From: an uncultured Ruminococcus sp.
Lineage (GTDB): Bacteria > Bacillota > Clostridia > Oscillospirales > Ruminococcaceae
Length of the DNA stretch: 28,935 bases
NCBI GenBank assembly: GCA_900539835.1
Contig: UQDR01000023.1
Span: forward strand, 1 to 28,935
Direction: 5' to 3'
Under the pieces are notes generated by a model, which saw only the letters and a program-made list of their open reading frames with translations, was not told the DNA's origin and made no database searches. How positions within the stretch are numbered: position 1 is the first letter of the stretch; each line of letters starts with the position of its first letter. This document shows, piece after piece, positions 21,916 through 28,935 of this stretch. Made by a program: the position numbers and the translations under genes.

Positions 21916-23847
21916 ATGCGTATTACTGATTTATTGAGAAAGGAAAGTATTGAACTTAATGCAAGTGTAAATTCTAAAAGCGAAGCTATTGACAAGCTTG
22001 TAGATTTACAGGTTAAAGGCGGAAATATCAGCGATGCCGTAGCCTATAAAAACGGCATTTTTGCAAGAGAAAAAATGAGCACCACCGCTATCGGCGACGG
22101 AATAGCTATTCCTCATGCTAAAAGCGAAGCTGTTAAACGTCCCGGTCTTGCAGCAATGACAGTTCCAGACGGAGTGGATTATGAAGCGATGGACGGAAAG
22201 CCCTCAAATCTGCTGTTTATGATCGCAGCACCTAATGACGGCGATGTTCACCTTGAGGTTTTGTCAAGACTTATGACAATGCTGATGGATGAGGACTTCA
22301 GAAACAGACTTCTCTCAGCTGATTCTAAGGAAAAGTTCCTTAAAATTATTGATGCTATGGAAAGTGAAAAATATCCTGATGAACCAAAAGCTATAGTTCA
22401 ACCTGAAACAGGTTATCGTGTGCTTGCTGTTACAGCTTGTCCGACAGGTATTGCACATACTTATATGGCGGCTGAGGCATTGGAAAAGGCAGGAGCAAAG
22501 CTTGGCTATCCGATCAAGGTAGAAACAAATGGCTCAGGCGGAGCAAAAAATGTTCTTACAGATGAGGAAATTGAAAAAGCGGACGGAATTATAATTGCCG
22601 CAGACAAGTCAGTGGAAATGGCGAGATTTAACGGCAAAAAGCTTATCAGCACTAAGGTTTCAGATGGTATTAAAAAGCCTGAAGAGCTTATTAAGAGAAT
22701 TATTGACGGCGACGCTAATGTTTATGAAAGCAAAAGCGGAGAGGTTAAGAAATCATCATCAGAAAATGAAAGCGTCGGAAGAAAGCTTTATAAACACCTG
22801 ATGAACGGCGTATCACATATGCTCCCCTTCGTTGTAGCAGGCGGTATATTTATAGCTCTGGCATTTCTCATTGATACAGTTGCAGGATACGGCGATTCGG
22901 GAAGAGGAGATTTTGGTACGATTACAGCAACTGCAGCGTTCTTTAAAACTATCGGCGGCGTTGCATTCAACCTTATGGTTCCTATATTGGCTGGCTTTAT
23001 TGCAATGAGTATTGCTGACAGACCGGGTCTTTTAGTCGGATTGGTAGGCGGATTCCTGGCAACAAGCGGCGCTACTTTTGCATTACCCGGCGGCGATGTT
23101 CCGTCAGGCTTCCTCGGAGGGCTTTTGGCAGGCTTCGCAGGCGGTTATATGATGCTTGGTATTGAAAAAATCTGCAATAAGCTTCCTCATGCATTAGAGG
23201 GTATCAAACCCGTACTCATTTATCCTTTACTGGGATTAGGCGGAATCTCAGTTATTATGTGCGCTGTTAATCCGATTATGGGACTTATTAATACAGGCAT
23301 GAGCAACGGACTTGAAGCCATGGCGGCAAAGGAAGGTCTGATGATTCCTCTTTGTGCATTGCTTGCAGGAATGATGGCTATAGATATGGGCGGTCCGTTC
23401 AATAAAGCGGCATATGTTTTTGCAACAGGAATGCTTGCAACGGGAACAGAATCTGCATATATGATTATGGCGGCTGTTATGATCGGCGGTATGGTTCCTC
23501 CTATTGCAATAGCGCTCAGCAGCTCATTTTTCAAAAACAAGTGGAATTCAGAGGAAAAGAAAAATGCTCCGGTCAACTATGTAATGGGACTCTCATTTAT
23601 CACAGAGGGTGCGATTCCTTATGCGGCGGCAGATCCCCTTCATGTAATTCCGTCCTGCTTGGTCGGTTCAGCAGTAGCAGGTGCTTTGTCGGCGTTGTTT
23701 AAATGTACCCTTATGGCGCCTCACGGCGGAGTATTTGTATTCGCAGTAGTCGGTCACTGGCCGTTGTATATTCTTTCATTGGCAATCGGTGCAGTAGCAG
23801 GAATGCTCATGCTCGGATTATTGAAGAAAAACGTAACAGAAGAATAG
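21916..23847 (+). CDS. fruA: Fructose-specific PTS enzyme IIABC
   Basis: 643 residues with the three domains fused in the order A-B-C. EIIA (1-150) has the phosphorylated His67 in IAIPHAKSE. EIIB-fru (about 168-265) has Cys175 in VTACPTGIAHTYMAAEAL. EIIC (about 288-640) is a polytopic membrane domain with LPFVVAGGIFIALAF, DMGGPFNKAAY and FITEGAIPYAAADP, typical of the fructose family. It imports fructose and releases fructose-1-phosphate for FruK. Ribosome site AAAGGGTGAG; 19 bases after fruK. Confidence 0.96.
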   Translation: MRITDLLRKESIELNASVNSKSEAIDKLVDLQVKGGNISDAVAYKNGIFAREKMSTTAIGDGIAIPHAKSEAVKRPGLAAMTVPDGVDYEAMDGKPSNLLFMIAAPNDGDVHLEVLSRLMTMLMDEDFRNRLLSADSKEKFLKIIDAMESEKYPDEPKAIVQPETGYRVLAVTACPTGIAHTYMAAEALEKAGAKLGYPIKVETNGSGGAKNVLTDEEIEKADGIIIAADKSVEMARFNGKKLISTKVSDGIKKPEELIKRIIDGDANVYESKSGEVKKSSSENESVGRKLYKHLMNGVSHMLPFVVAGGIFIALAFLIDTVAGYGDSGRGDFGTITATAAFFKTIGGVAFNLMVPILAGFIAMSIADRPGLLVGLVGGFLATSGATFALPGGDVPSGFLGGLLAGFAGGYMMLGIEKICNKLPHALEGIKPVLIYPLLGLGGISVIMCAVNPIMGLINTGMSNGLEAMAAKEGLMIPLCALLAGMMAIDMGGPFNKAAYVFATGMLATGTESAYMIMAAVMIGGMVPPIAIALSSSFFKNKWNSEEKKNAPVNYVMGLSFITEGAIPYAAADPLHVIPSCLVGSAVAGALSALFKCTLMAPHGGVFVFAVVGHWPLYILSLAIGAVAGMLMLGLLKKNVTEE

Positions 23848-23863
23848 AAAAGGAGAAGATATT

Positions 23864-24127
23864 ATGGTATCAAAAGAAGTTACTTTAGTAAATGCACAGG
23901 GATTTCATATGCGTCCCGCAGGTTCTTTCGCAGGAGCTATGGGAAAATATAAAAGCGATGTTACAATAAAGTTTAACGGAAACGAAGTTAACGGAAAAAG
24001 CCTTATGAACATTATTGCGGCCTGCATTAAATGCGGAAGCACAGTTGAAATTGTATGCAGCGGTGAAGATGAAAACGAGGCACTTAAAGAAGCAGTTTCC
24101 ATGATTGAAAGCGGATTCGGCGAATAA
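23864..24127 (+). CDS. ptsH: Phosphocarrier protein HPr
   Basis: 87 residues, standard HPr length. His15 in GFHMRPAG is the site phosphorylated by Enzyme I, and Ser46 in NGKSLMNI is the regulatory site of HPr kinase in Firmicutes. It lies 16 bases after fruA with AAAGGAG upstream. Its placement in the fructose operon means HPr supply rises with fructose induction; whether another ptsH exists elsewhere cannot be seen. Confidence 0.96.
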   Translation: MVSKEVTLVNAQGFHMRPAGSFAGAMGKYKSDVTIKFNGNEVNGKSLMNIIAACIKCGSTVEIVCSGEDENEALKEAVSMIESGFGE

Positions 24128-24136
24128 AGTTATCAG

Positions 24137-24173
24137 TTTCCGCTCTGAGCTAAAAACTTGGGGCGGAAATTTT
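24137..24173 (+). terminator. Weak hairpin between ptsH and ptsI
   Basis: TTTCCGC and GCGGAAA form a 7-base stem with a 19-base loop, followed by a short T-run. It could lower ptsI expression relative to ptsH, as often seen, or stabilise the 3' end of the upstream mRNA. Confidence 0.5.
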
Positions 24174-24233
24174 AAAAAATGGCTTTTGCATTTAAAGATT
24201 ACATGAAATTTCCCGAAAGGAATGATGATTATA

Positions 24234-25937
24234 ATGCTAAAGGGAATAGGCGGTTCAGAGGGTTATGGAATCGGACGAGTTTTGCTTGTTAAAGAGCAAA
24301 GCTTAGAGTTTACTCCGAAAACTGACTGTGATCCTGAAACAGAGCTTGAAAGATATAGAAAAGCCGTAGATGAGTTTTGTATAAAAACAGAAAACATGGC
24401 TGAACATATGAAAGCCACAGTTGGAGAAAAGGAAGCCGAAATTATCACAGGACATATTCTGATGATAAAGGACCCATATATGAACAGTGAGATAGAAAAG
24501 CTTATTGAGGGCGGACAGTGTGCGGAAAGTGCTTTAATTTCAATTTGCGACATGTTTGCTATGGTGTTTTCTTCTGCTGACGACGAGCTAACAAAGCAAA
24601 GAGCAACGGATGTAAACGATATAAAAAATACTGTTTTATCAATTTTGCTTGGTGCGGAAGAAACGGATATTTCGGCAGCTCCTGCAAACACAGTGCTTGT
24701 AGCAAAGGATTTAACTCCGTCCATGACTGCTTGTATCAACAAAGAGAATATTGTTGGAATTATCACCGAAACAGGGGGAAGGACTTCACACTCGGCAATC
24801 CTTGCAAGAGCAATGGAAATCCCGGCAGTTCAGAGCGTTCCCAATGCGACTGAAATTCTGTCAGAGGGCAGTATGGTTATAGCAGACGGAAGCGAGGGCA
24901 TTATAATTCCAGAGCCTACTCAAAGTCAGATAGACGAATATACCAAAAAGCGGGTAAATTTCATAGAAGAACGAAAGGCTTTGTCTGCTTTTATCGGCAA
25001 GGATACAGTTACTGCTGACGGGATAAAGGTGGAGCTTGTGGGTAACATCGGAAAGCCTGACGATGCCAACAAGGTTGTGGAATGCGACGGTGAAGGCATA
25101 GGTCTTTTCAGGACAGAGTTTCTGTTTATGGACAGAAGTTCACGCCCCAACGAAGAGGAGCAGTTTGAAGCATATAAAAAGGCTGCTCTCATTATGAAAA
25201 ACAAGCCGGTTATTATAAGAACCTTGGATGTTGGCGGCGACAAGGATATCCCTTATCTTGAAATGAAAAAAGAAGAGAATCCGTTTCTCGGTTTCAGGGC
25301 AATAAGATATTGTCTTAAAAATAAGGACTTATACATGAAACAGCTCAGAGCGCTTGTAAGAGCCAGCGCCTTCGGCGATATCAGAATAATGGTTCCGCTG
25401 GTTACTTGTGTTGATGAAATAAGGGCGGTTAAAGCTATGGTCAAGGATATTATGGCTGAATATTCCGCAAGTGGAATCGCATATAACAAGGATTTAAAAG
25501 TCGGAGTTATGATTGAAACTTCAGCTTCCTGTTTAATTGCAGATCTTCTTGCAAAGGAAGCTGATTTCTTCAGCATTGGTACGAACGACTTAACTCAATA
25601 TACGATGTGTGTAGACAGGGGAAATGCTGATGTCGCATATCTTTATTCCACATATAATCCTGCGGTTATCCGTGCAGTTAAGCATATAATTGAATGCGGT
25701 AAAAAACAGGGCATTCCTGTAGGAATGTGCGGTGAGGCTGCGGCGGACAAGCTGATGATACCGCTTCTTATATCCTTTGGCTTGGACGAATTCAGCGTTA
25801 GTGCGACTTCTGTTCTCAGCACAAGAAAGACTATTGCCGACTGGACAAAAAGGCAGGCTGACGAGCTTGCTGAAAAGGTTCTGGGTGCTGTTACGGAGCA
25901 TGAAGTTAAGGAGATTTTAAAAGCGGCAGTTAAATAA
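24234..25937 (+). CDS. ptsI: PTS Enzyme I, PEP-protein phosphotransferase
   Basis: About 567 residues from ATG 24234; two in-frame ATGs (24222, 24225) lie immediately against AAAGGA and are less likely. The active His186 lies in GGRTSHSAILARAMEIPAV. GIGLFRTEFLFMDR, the PEP-binding RTLDVGGDKDIPYL, IMVPLV, MIETSAS and FSIGTNDLTQYT are all present, as is the catalytic Cys near the end (GMCGE). It transfers phosphate from PEP to HPr His15. Last gene of the fructose operon. Confidence 0.96.
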   Translation: MLKGIGGSEGYGIGRVLLVKEQSLEFTPKTDCDPETELERYRKAVDEFCIKTENMAEHMKATVGEKEAEIITGHILMIKDPYMNSEIEKLIEGGQCAESALISICDMFAMVFSSADDELTKQRATDVNDIKNTVLSILLGAEETDISAAPANTVLVAKDLTPSMTACINKENIVGIITETGGRTSHSAILARAMEIPAVQSVPNATEILSEGSMVIADGSEGIIIPEPTQSQIDEYTKKRVNFIEERKALSAFIGKDTVTADGIKVELVGNIGKPDDANKVVECDGEGIGLFRTEFLFMDRSSRPNEEEQFEAYKKAALIMKNKPVIIRTLDVGGDKDIPYLEMKKEENPFLGFRAIRYCLKNKDLYMKQLRALVRASAFGDIRIMVPLVTCVDEIRAVKAMVKDIMAEYSASGIAYNKDLKVGVMIETSASCLIADLLAKEADFFSIGTNDLTQYTMCVDRGNADVAYLYSTYNPAVIRAVKHIIECGKKQGIPVGMCGEAAADKLMIPLLISFGLDEFSVSATSVLSTRKTIADWTKRQADELAEKVLGAVTEHEVKEILKAAVK

Positions 25938-26435
25938 TTAGATACAGAATGGGCGGCCTATGGTCGTCCTTAATTTTTGAGAGGCAAAGCACTTTGTGGT
26001 CGGGCATATTGACGGGAAACCGCAGGTCTCCCCTACGTCAGTTTTACAAACCTATCATAGTATGCGTTAGGTCGGGACGTATGAGGACAAACTCAGCTGC
26101 GCTGAGTTGCGCCTCTACAACAGGCACAGGACATAAATTATCTGACGGGGAAACGGGACGTCGAGGACGCCAGCCCCTACACAAGTTTTACAAACTCACC
26201 TTAGCGGGGTCAAAGTATTGTATCTCACAAACTGATATCGTAACATGGCCCGTGCGGCCGAGCACCCGTCTGCAACGGCAACACCCAGTTTGTCTATAAC
26301 TAAGTTTGTTTCGTTGCCGTGCAAATTTGCTAACGCAAATTTCCGAGATAGCATGAAATATACTTCACCCGTTTCGCGGGAACAAAACTTAAAGTCCTCA
26401 CAAACTGGTCCGTATTGCCCCGTGCGGCCGAGCAC
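25938..26435. repeat. Non-coding mosaic of short interspersed repeat modules
   Basis: No credible gene: the open frames here lack ribosome sites and recognisable sequence. The stretch is visibly more GC-rich than its surroundings and built from repeated pieces. CGTGCGGCCGAGCACCC occurs twice (about 26250-26267 and 26419-26436). A GACGGG(G)AAAC module is followed each time, after different lengths, by AGTTTTACAAAC (about 26010-26050 and 26143-26190). CACAAACTG occurs at about 26226 and 26398. Internal dyads include CAACGGCAAC/GTTGCCGTG, GCAAATTTGC and CCCG-TTTCG-CGGG. This looks like decayed or non-autonomous mobile repeats. Confidence 0.7.
25951..25979 (+). terminator. Probable terminator of the fructose operon
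   Basis: GGGCGGCC and GGTCGTCC pair fully if two G:T pairs are allowed, with a three-base loop and a downstream TTAATTTTT. It lies 14 bases after the ptsI stop and coincides with the left edge of the repeat mosaic. Confidence 0.55.
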
Positions 26436-26513
26436 CCCTTTCACTTATAGCCTCATTTAAGGCTTTTTTGCACGCAAACGTGCAACTATGAACGAAATAT
26501 GAAATCAAGTTTG
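26436..26513. repeat. Intergenic repeat element, copy B
   Basis: Same sequence as 1-76: terminator-like AGCCTCA.../AGGCT hairpin plus T-run, then TTGCACG-CAAA-CGTGCAA, then a shared tail to AAGTTTG. It is in the same orientation as copy A, so the two form direct repeats about 26.4 kb apart. Confidence 0.8.
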
Positions 26514-26549
26514 TAGGAATGCATAATTACGGCAGCATAAATTTAGTAA

Positions 26550-26594
26550 AAATGCACATTCCGAAGTCAAAAATCGGAGTGTGCACTTTTTTAT
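26550..26594. terminator. Terminator of the DUF2798 gene
   Basis: TGCACATTCCGA and TCGGAGTGTGCA form a 12-base stem with one G:T pair, flanked by A- and T-runs, 14 bases beyond the minus-strand stop. Flanking A/T symmetry would let it act in both directions. Confidence 0.75.
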
Positions 26595-26607
26595 ATTAAT
26601 TTCAATT

Positions 26608-27117
26608 TTACTGCTCATTAAGAGAAGAATTCTGACAAGACTTCTCCTTAATTTTATGCATTTCAAGCATAACCTTTCTTGCAACAGGCTGTGCAATAAG
26701 CAGTTCAACGGCAAAGGATATTGCAAAGTTTCTCGGCCATTTATAAAAAAATAATCTGATTGGTTCGACGCTTATATGTCTGATTCCGATCCATGTGCCT
26801 ATTACAGTGAGAAAAATTGACATGAGAAATACAGTGCAAAGTATATTGACAACGATATGTGAATTAAAGCTGTCGCCCTCTTTTACTATTTTTGAGGTCA
26901 TCCATTCGGCAGGCTTATATGTAAGGATAACAAGAGCGATTACGCTAAGCCAGATAAATGGTATTACCTTTAATGCATTGCCCCACACATACAGGTGAAA
27001 GCCTGCTTCAAAGCATGTAATCAGCGGTGCAATAATATTAACCGAAATTATAGAGATTACAGCCATAAACAGGGCAAACTCTTTCTTGTTTCTCGGCAGT
27101 TTCATAAAAAAATCCAT
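26608..27117 (-). CDS. DUF2798-type four-helix membrane protein
   Basis: About 169 residues from ATG 27117, chosen for GAGGAG five bases upstream over an in-frame ATG at 27150. Four membrane segments arranged as two similar helical pairs. The first half has FALFMAVISIISVNIIAPLI; the second ends with a W-x-RNFAISFAVELLIAQPVAR segment, typical of DUF2798. Function unknown; likely in the cytoplasmic membrane. It is divergent from a MATE exporter, so the two may share control. Its leader holds an unusual terminator-like hairpin. Confidence 0.75.
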   Translation of the reverse strand: MDFFMKLPRNKKEFALFMAVISIISVNIIAPLITCFEAGFHLYVWGNALKVIPFIWLSVIALVILTYKPAEWMTSKIVKEGDSFNSHIVVNILCTVFLMSIFLTVIGTWIGIRHISVEPIRLFFYKWPRNFAISFAVELLIAQPVARKVMLEMHKIKEKSCQNSSLNEQ

Positions 27118-27142
27118 TATATCTCCTCTTTCTTTATATATT

Positions 27143-27200
27143 TTACGCAAAAAAACAGCGTGAAATCATGATGACTTCACGCTGAACCGTTATACGCGTA
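27143..27200 (-). promoter_or_regulatory. Terminator-like hairpin in the leader of the DUF2798 gene
   Basis: On the minus strand CAGCGTGAA and TTCACGCTG form a 9-base stem with a 10-base loop, followed by seven T, between promoter and start codon. The flanks TTACGC and GCGTAA can also pair around it. Since no gene ends here, it is better read as an attenuator than as a terminator of an upstream gene. Confidence 0.5.
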
Positions 27201-27209
27201 ACTTATATA

Positions 27210-27245
27210 TTGATTATACAACATTTTTAATATGTTAGTCAAAGG
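27210..27245 (-). promoter_or_regulatory. Promoter of the DUF2798 gene
   Basis: Minus-strand TTGACT and TATAAT are separated by 18 bases within this interval. The predicted transcript reaches the hairpin about 30 bases later. Confidence 0.6.
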
Positions 27246-27322
27246 GTTGTTTTTACGAAAAAAATTAAAAATATTATTTTAGAATTGTTGATTTTGCCTT
27301 GTTGAAAATCATGCTTGACATA

Positions 27323-27351
27323 TTGACTAATTTATTTTTGTCTGATATAAT
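27323..27351 (+). promoter_or_regulatory. Promoter of the MATE gene
   Basis: TTGACT (27323-27328) and TATAAT (27346-27351) are separated by 17 bases, followed by a leader of about 110 bases. Confidence 0.75.
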
Positions 27352-27370
27352 AGCTTTGAAAAATAATATT

Positions 27371-27452
27371 TTTACCGCCGGGTAAAGCTGAGAAGCGTTG
27401 GATATCATATCATTAGGCCTTAGAAGATATGATTATCTTTCGCTTTTATTTT
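27371..27452 (+). promoter_or_regulatory. Structured leader of the MATE gene, possible attenuator
   Basis: A first hairpin is TTTACC-GCCG-GGTAAA (27371-27386). A second, larger one pairs ATATCATATC (27402-27411) with GATATGATTAT (27426-27436) and, outside it, AAGCG (27393-27397) with CGCTT (27441-27445), followed by a T-rich TTATTTT. This is terminator-like and ends 18 bases before the start codon. I do not recognise a known riboswitch class. Confidence 0.5.
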
Positions 27453-27470
27453 GTTATGAAAGGAAAATGA

Positions 27471-28781
27471 ATGATGAAAAGCAGCTGTTTAAAAGAATTT
27501 ATACGCTATGCGTCTTTGAATAGTCTTGGAATGATTGGACTTTCATGCTATATTCTCGCTGACACGTTTTTTGTAGCGAGGGGATTAGGAGCGTCGGGGC
27601 TTGCGGCGCTAAATATTGCAATTCCTGTTTTCAGTCTGATACACGGCACAGGTCTTATGCTTGGAATCGGCGGAGCAACATGCTATTCTATAAATATAAG
27701 CCAGGGAAACAAAGATAAAGGCAACAGATTTTTTTCACACACTGTCAGTTCAGGTATGATGTTTGCTGTTGTTTTTATATTGTCAGGTGTTTTCTTTTCC
27801 GGACCATTGGCTATGATTTTGGGTGCAGACGGAGAGACTTTTGAGATGTGCAGGACATATCTCAGGGTTTTGTTATTATTCTCGCCGTTTTTTATTTTCA
27901 ACAATATTCTTATCAGCTTTGTCCGAAATGACGGTTATCCTCACTATGCCATGACGGCAATGATATGCGGAAGCTTTGCGAACATTATTATGGATTATAT
28001 CTTTATATTCCCTCTTAAAATGGGGATTTTAGGGGCTGTGCTTGCGACGGGGTTTTCTCCTGTTATAAGTATGATCATAATGTCGCCGTTAATATTCAAA
28101 AGAAAAATAAGCTTTGGTTTTGTCAGCGGCAGGCTGTCTTTAAAATTATTGCTGAATATTTTCGGCACGGGTATTCCGTCGCTTATAACTGAGCTTTCAT
28201 CAGGAATAGTCATAATAATTTTCAATATAATTATTTTAGGTCTTGAGGGAAATGTAGGGGTTGCTGCATATGGGGTAGTTGCTAACATTTCACTTGTGGT
28301 TATTTCAATATACACCGGAGTTTCTCAAGGCGCTCAGCCTTTGATCAGCAGATATTACGGTCTTGGAGATTCAAGGGCTGTAAAAAAGCTTTTTAAATAT
28401 TTGGTTATAACTGTTTCTGTACTTTCGGCGGCTGTTTATACAGCGATATTTTACGGTGCATATCCGATTGCGGCGGTTTTCAACAGCGAGGGCAATTATG
28501 CACTTCAGCAAACAGCGGTCACGGGACTGAAGCTTTATTTTCTCGGCTGTTTTTTTGCCGGAATCAACATTGTATTATCTGTTTATTTTACTTCCGCAGA
28601 CAACCCAAAGCCGGCTTGGATAATATCTTTGATGAGAGGATTTTTTATAATTATACCGATTGCTTTTATAATGTCCGGGGTATGGGGAATGACAGGGCTG
28701 TGGCTTGCATTTCCTGTTGCCGAGCTTATAGTGTGTTTTTTGGGAATGCTTATAAAAATATTAAATAAAAGCAAGAAATAA
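27471..28781 (+). CDS. MATE-family efflux transporter
   Basis: 436 residues, normal for MATE. About twelve membrane segments in two halves. The N-terminal LKEFIRYASLNSLGMIGLS and ADTFFVARGLGASGLAALN match the conserved MATE start (the D-x-FFV-x-x-x-G-x-x-A-x-A-A-N type). GVSQGAQPLISRYYG near residue 285 is the matching second-half block. It probably exports a cationic compound or metabolite by Na+ or H+ antiport; substrate unknown. AAAGGA precedes two adjacent ATGs (27471, 27474), and either may be used. Confidence 0.9.
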   Translation: MMKSSCLKEFIRYASLNSLGMIGLSCYILADTFFVARGLGASGLAALNIAIPVFSLIHGTGLMLGIGGATCYSINISQGNKDKGNRFFSHTVSSGMMFAVVFILSGVFFSGPLAMILGADGETFEMCRTYLRVLLLFSPFFIFNNILISFVRNDGYPHYAMTAMICGSFANIIMDYIFIFPLKMGILGAVLATGFSPVISMIIMSPLIFKRKISFGFVSGRLSLKLLLNIFGTGIPSLITELSSGIVIIIFNIIILGLEGNVGVAAYGVVANISLVVISIYTGVSQGAQPLISRYYGLGDSRAVKKLFKYLVITVSVLSAAVYTAIFYGAYPIAAVFNSEGNYALQQTAVTGLKLYFLGCFFAGINIVLSVYFTSADNPKPAWIISLMRGFFIIIPIAFIMSGVWGMTGLWLAFPVAELIVCFLGMLIKILNKSKK

Positions 28782-28804
28782 AGGGTTTTTGTTAGAAATT
28801 TCTG

Positions 28805-28833
28805 TTGAAAATAAATTTAAAAGATGATATAAT
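28805..28833 (+). promoter_or_regulatory. Promoter at the right edge
   Basis: TTGAAA (28805-28810) and TATAAT (28828-28833) are separated by 17 bases, pointing out of the window toward the structured region that follows. Confidence 0.55.
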
Positions 28834-28863
28834 ATTATTTAATTATAACTTAGGCAAATATGT

Positions 28864-28929
28864 CCCCCGCCTCTTTAGGCGGCGGGTTCCATATTGTCAT
28901 CAACAGGAGATACAATCTCCTACTGATGA
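28864..28929 (+). other. Two strong hairpins at the right edge, RNA or IS end
   Basis: The first hairpin pairs CCGCC (28867-28871) with GGCGG (28878-28882), extended by CCC/GGG across a bulged C. The second pairs TCATCA (28897-28902) with TGATGA (28924-28929) and inside it GGAGA (28906-28910) with TCTCC (28916-28920). Such GC-rich subterminal hairpins are typical of IS200/IS605-type element ends; a structured RNA leader downstream of the 28805 promoter is the alternative. The window stops before a gene appears. Confidence 0.4.
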
Positions 28930-28935
28930 CCGCAT

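Noticed and set aside
25949..26460. Several open frames of 70-116 residues on both strands
   Set aside because: They lie in the repeat mosaic, have no ribosome sites, and their translations show no domain, signal or compositional sense.

Overview
The window looks like a chromosomal segment of an anaerobic, low-GC Firmicute, most likely a gut Clostridia of the Ruminococcus/Oscillospiraceae type. The grounds are consensus sigma-A promoters, strong AAAGGA/GGAGG ribosome binding sites, pyruvate:ferredoxin oxidoreductase, a compact fructose PTS operon, serine-rich secreted repeat proteins, and a family of very short peptides typical of gut Clostridia. No rRNA, tRNA, CRISPR array, prophage or complete transposase was seen. 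The genus is an inference from gene content, not a database match.

Layout. 1-76 is the tail of an intergenic repeat that recurs at 26436-26513. 208-5308 (minus strand) holds a membrane-bound XRE regulator, glutamine-dependent NAD synthetase, a D-lactate-dehydrogenase-like enzyme, and a cupin/carboxymuconolactone-decarboxylase pair; the last is divergent from a LysR regulator (5443-6345). 6396-13893 is an accessory region described below. 13995-19888 (minus strand) is housekeeping: a large PFOR with a Rex-like operator, TcdA, and a PLP trans-sulfuration enzyme. 20234-25937 (plus strand) is a self-contained fructose PTS operon: fruR, fruK, fruA (IIABC), ptsH, ptsI. 25938-26607 is a non-coding mosaic of short repeats. 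26608-28781 holds a DUF2798 membrane protein and a divergent MATE exporter, both with hairpin-rich leaders. The last 100 bases carry a promoter and two strong hairpins with no gene visible.

The most interesting part is 6396-13893, a RiPP-like (ribosomal peptide) locus built around one divergent promoter region. The minus arm encodes a stand-alone PqqD/RRE leader-binding protein, a Sec11-like S24/S26 peptidase, an ABC exporter without a peptidase domain, and an NTP_transf_5 nucleotidyltransferase, with overlapping genes. The plus arm encodes an 818-residue secreted protein with five beta-sandwich-like repeats, a 39-residue peptide (12553-12672, a short ORF that is easy to miss), a serine-rich lipoprotein, and an HPr-kinase-like protein. 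The 39-residue peptide has a Tyr-x2-Pro leader-like N-terminus. Its last 13 residues share the pattern V-x-P-x4-G-W-G-x-[IL]-[LM] with the last 13 residues of the lipoprotein. No radical SAM, YcaO, lanthionine synthetase or lasso cyclase is present, so the only candidate modifying enzymes are the kinase-like and nucleotidyltransferase proteins. I propose a RiPP-like system in which a secreted peptide and a lipoprotein tail are handled by the same machinery; this is inference and needs testing.

The fructose operon carries every PTS component needed for fructose uptake: EI and HPr pass phosphate to FruA, and FruK converts fructose-1-phosphate to the 1,6-bisphosphate. PFOR and the D-LDH-like enzyme then represent alternative fates of pyruvate.
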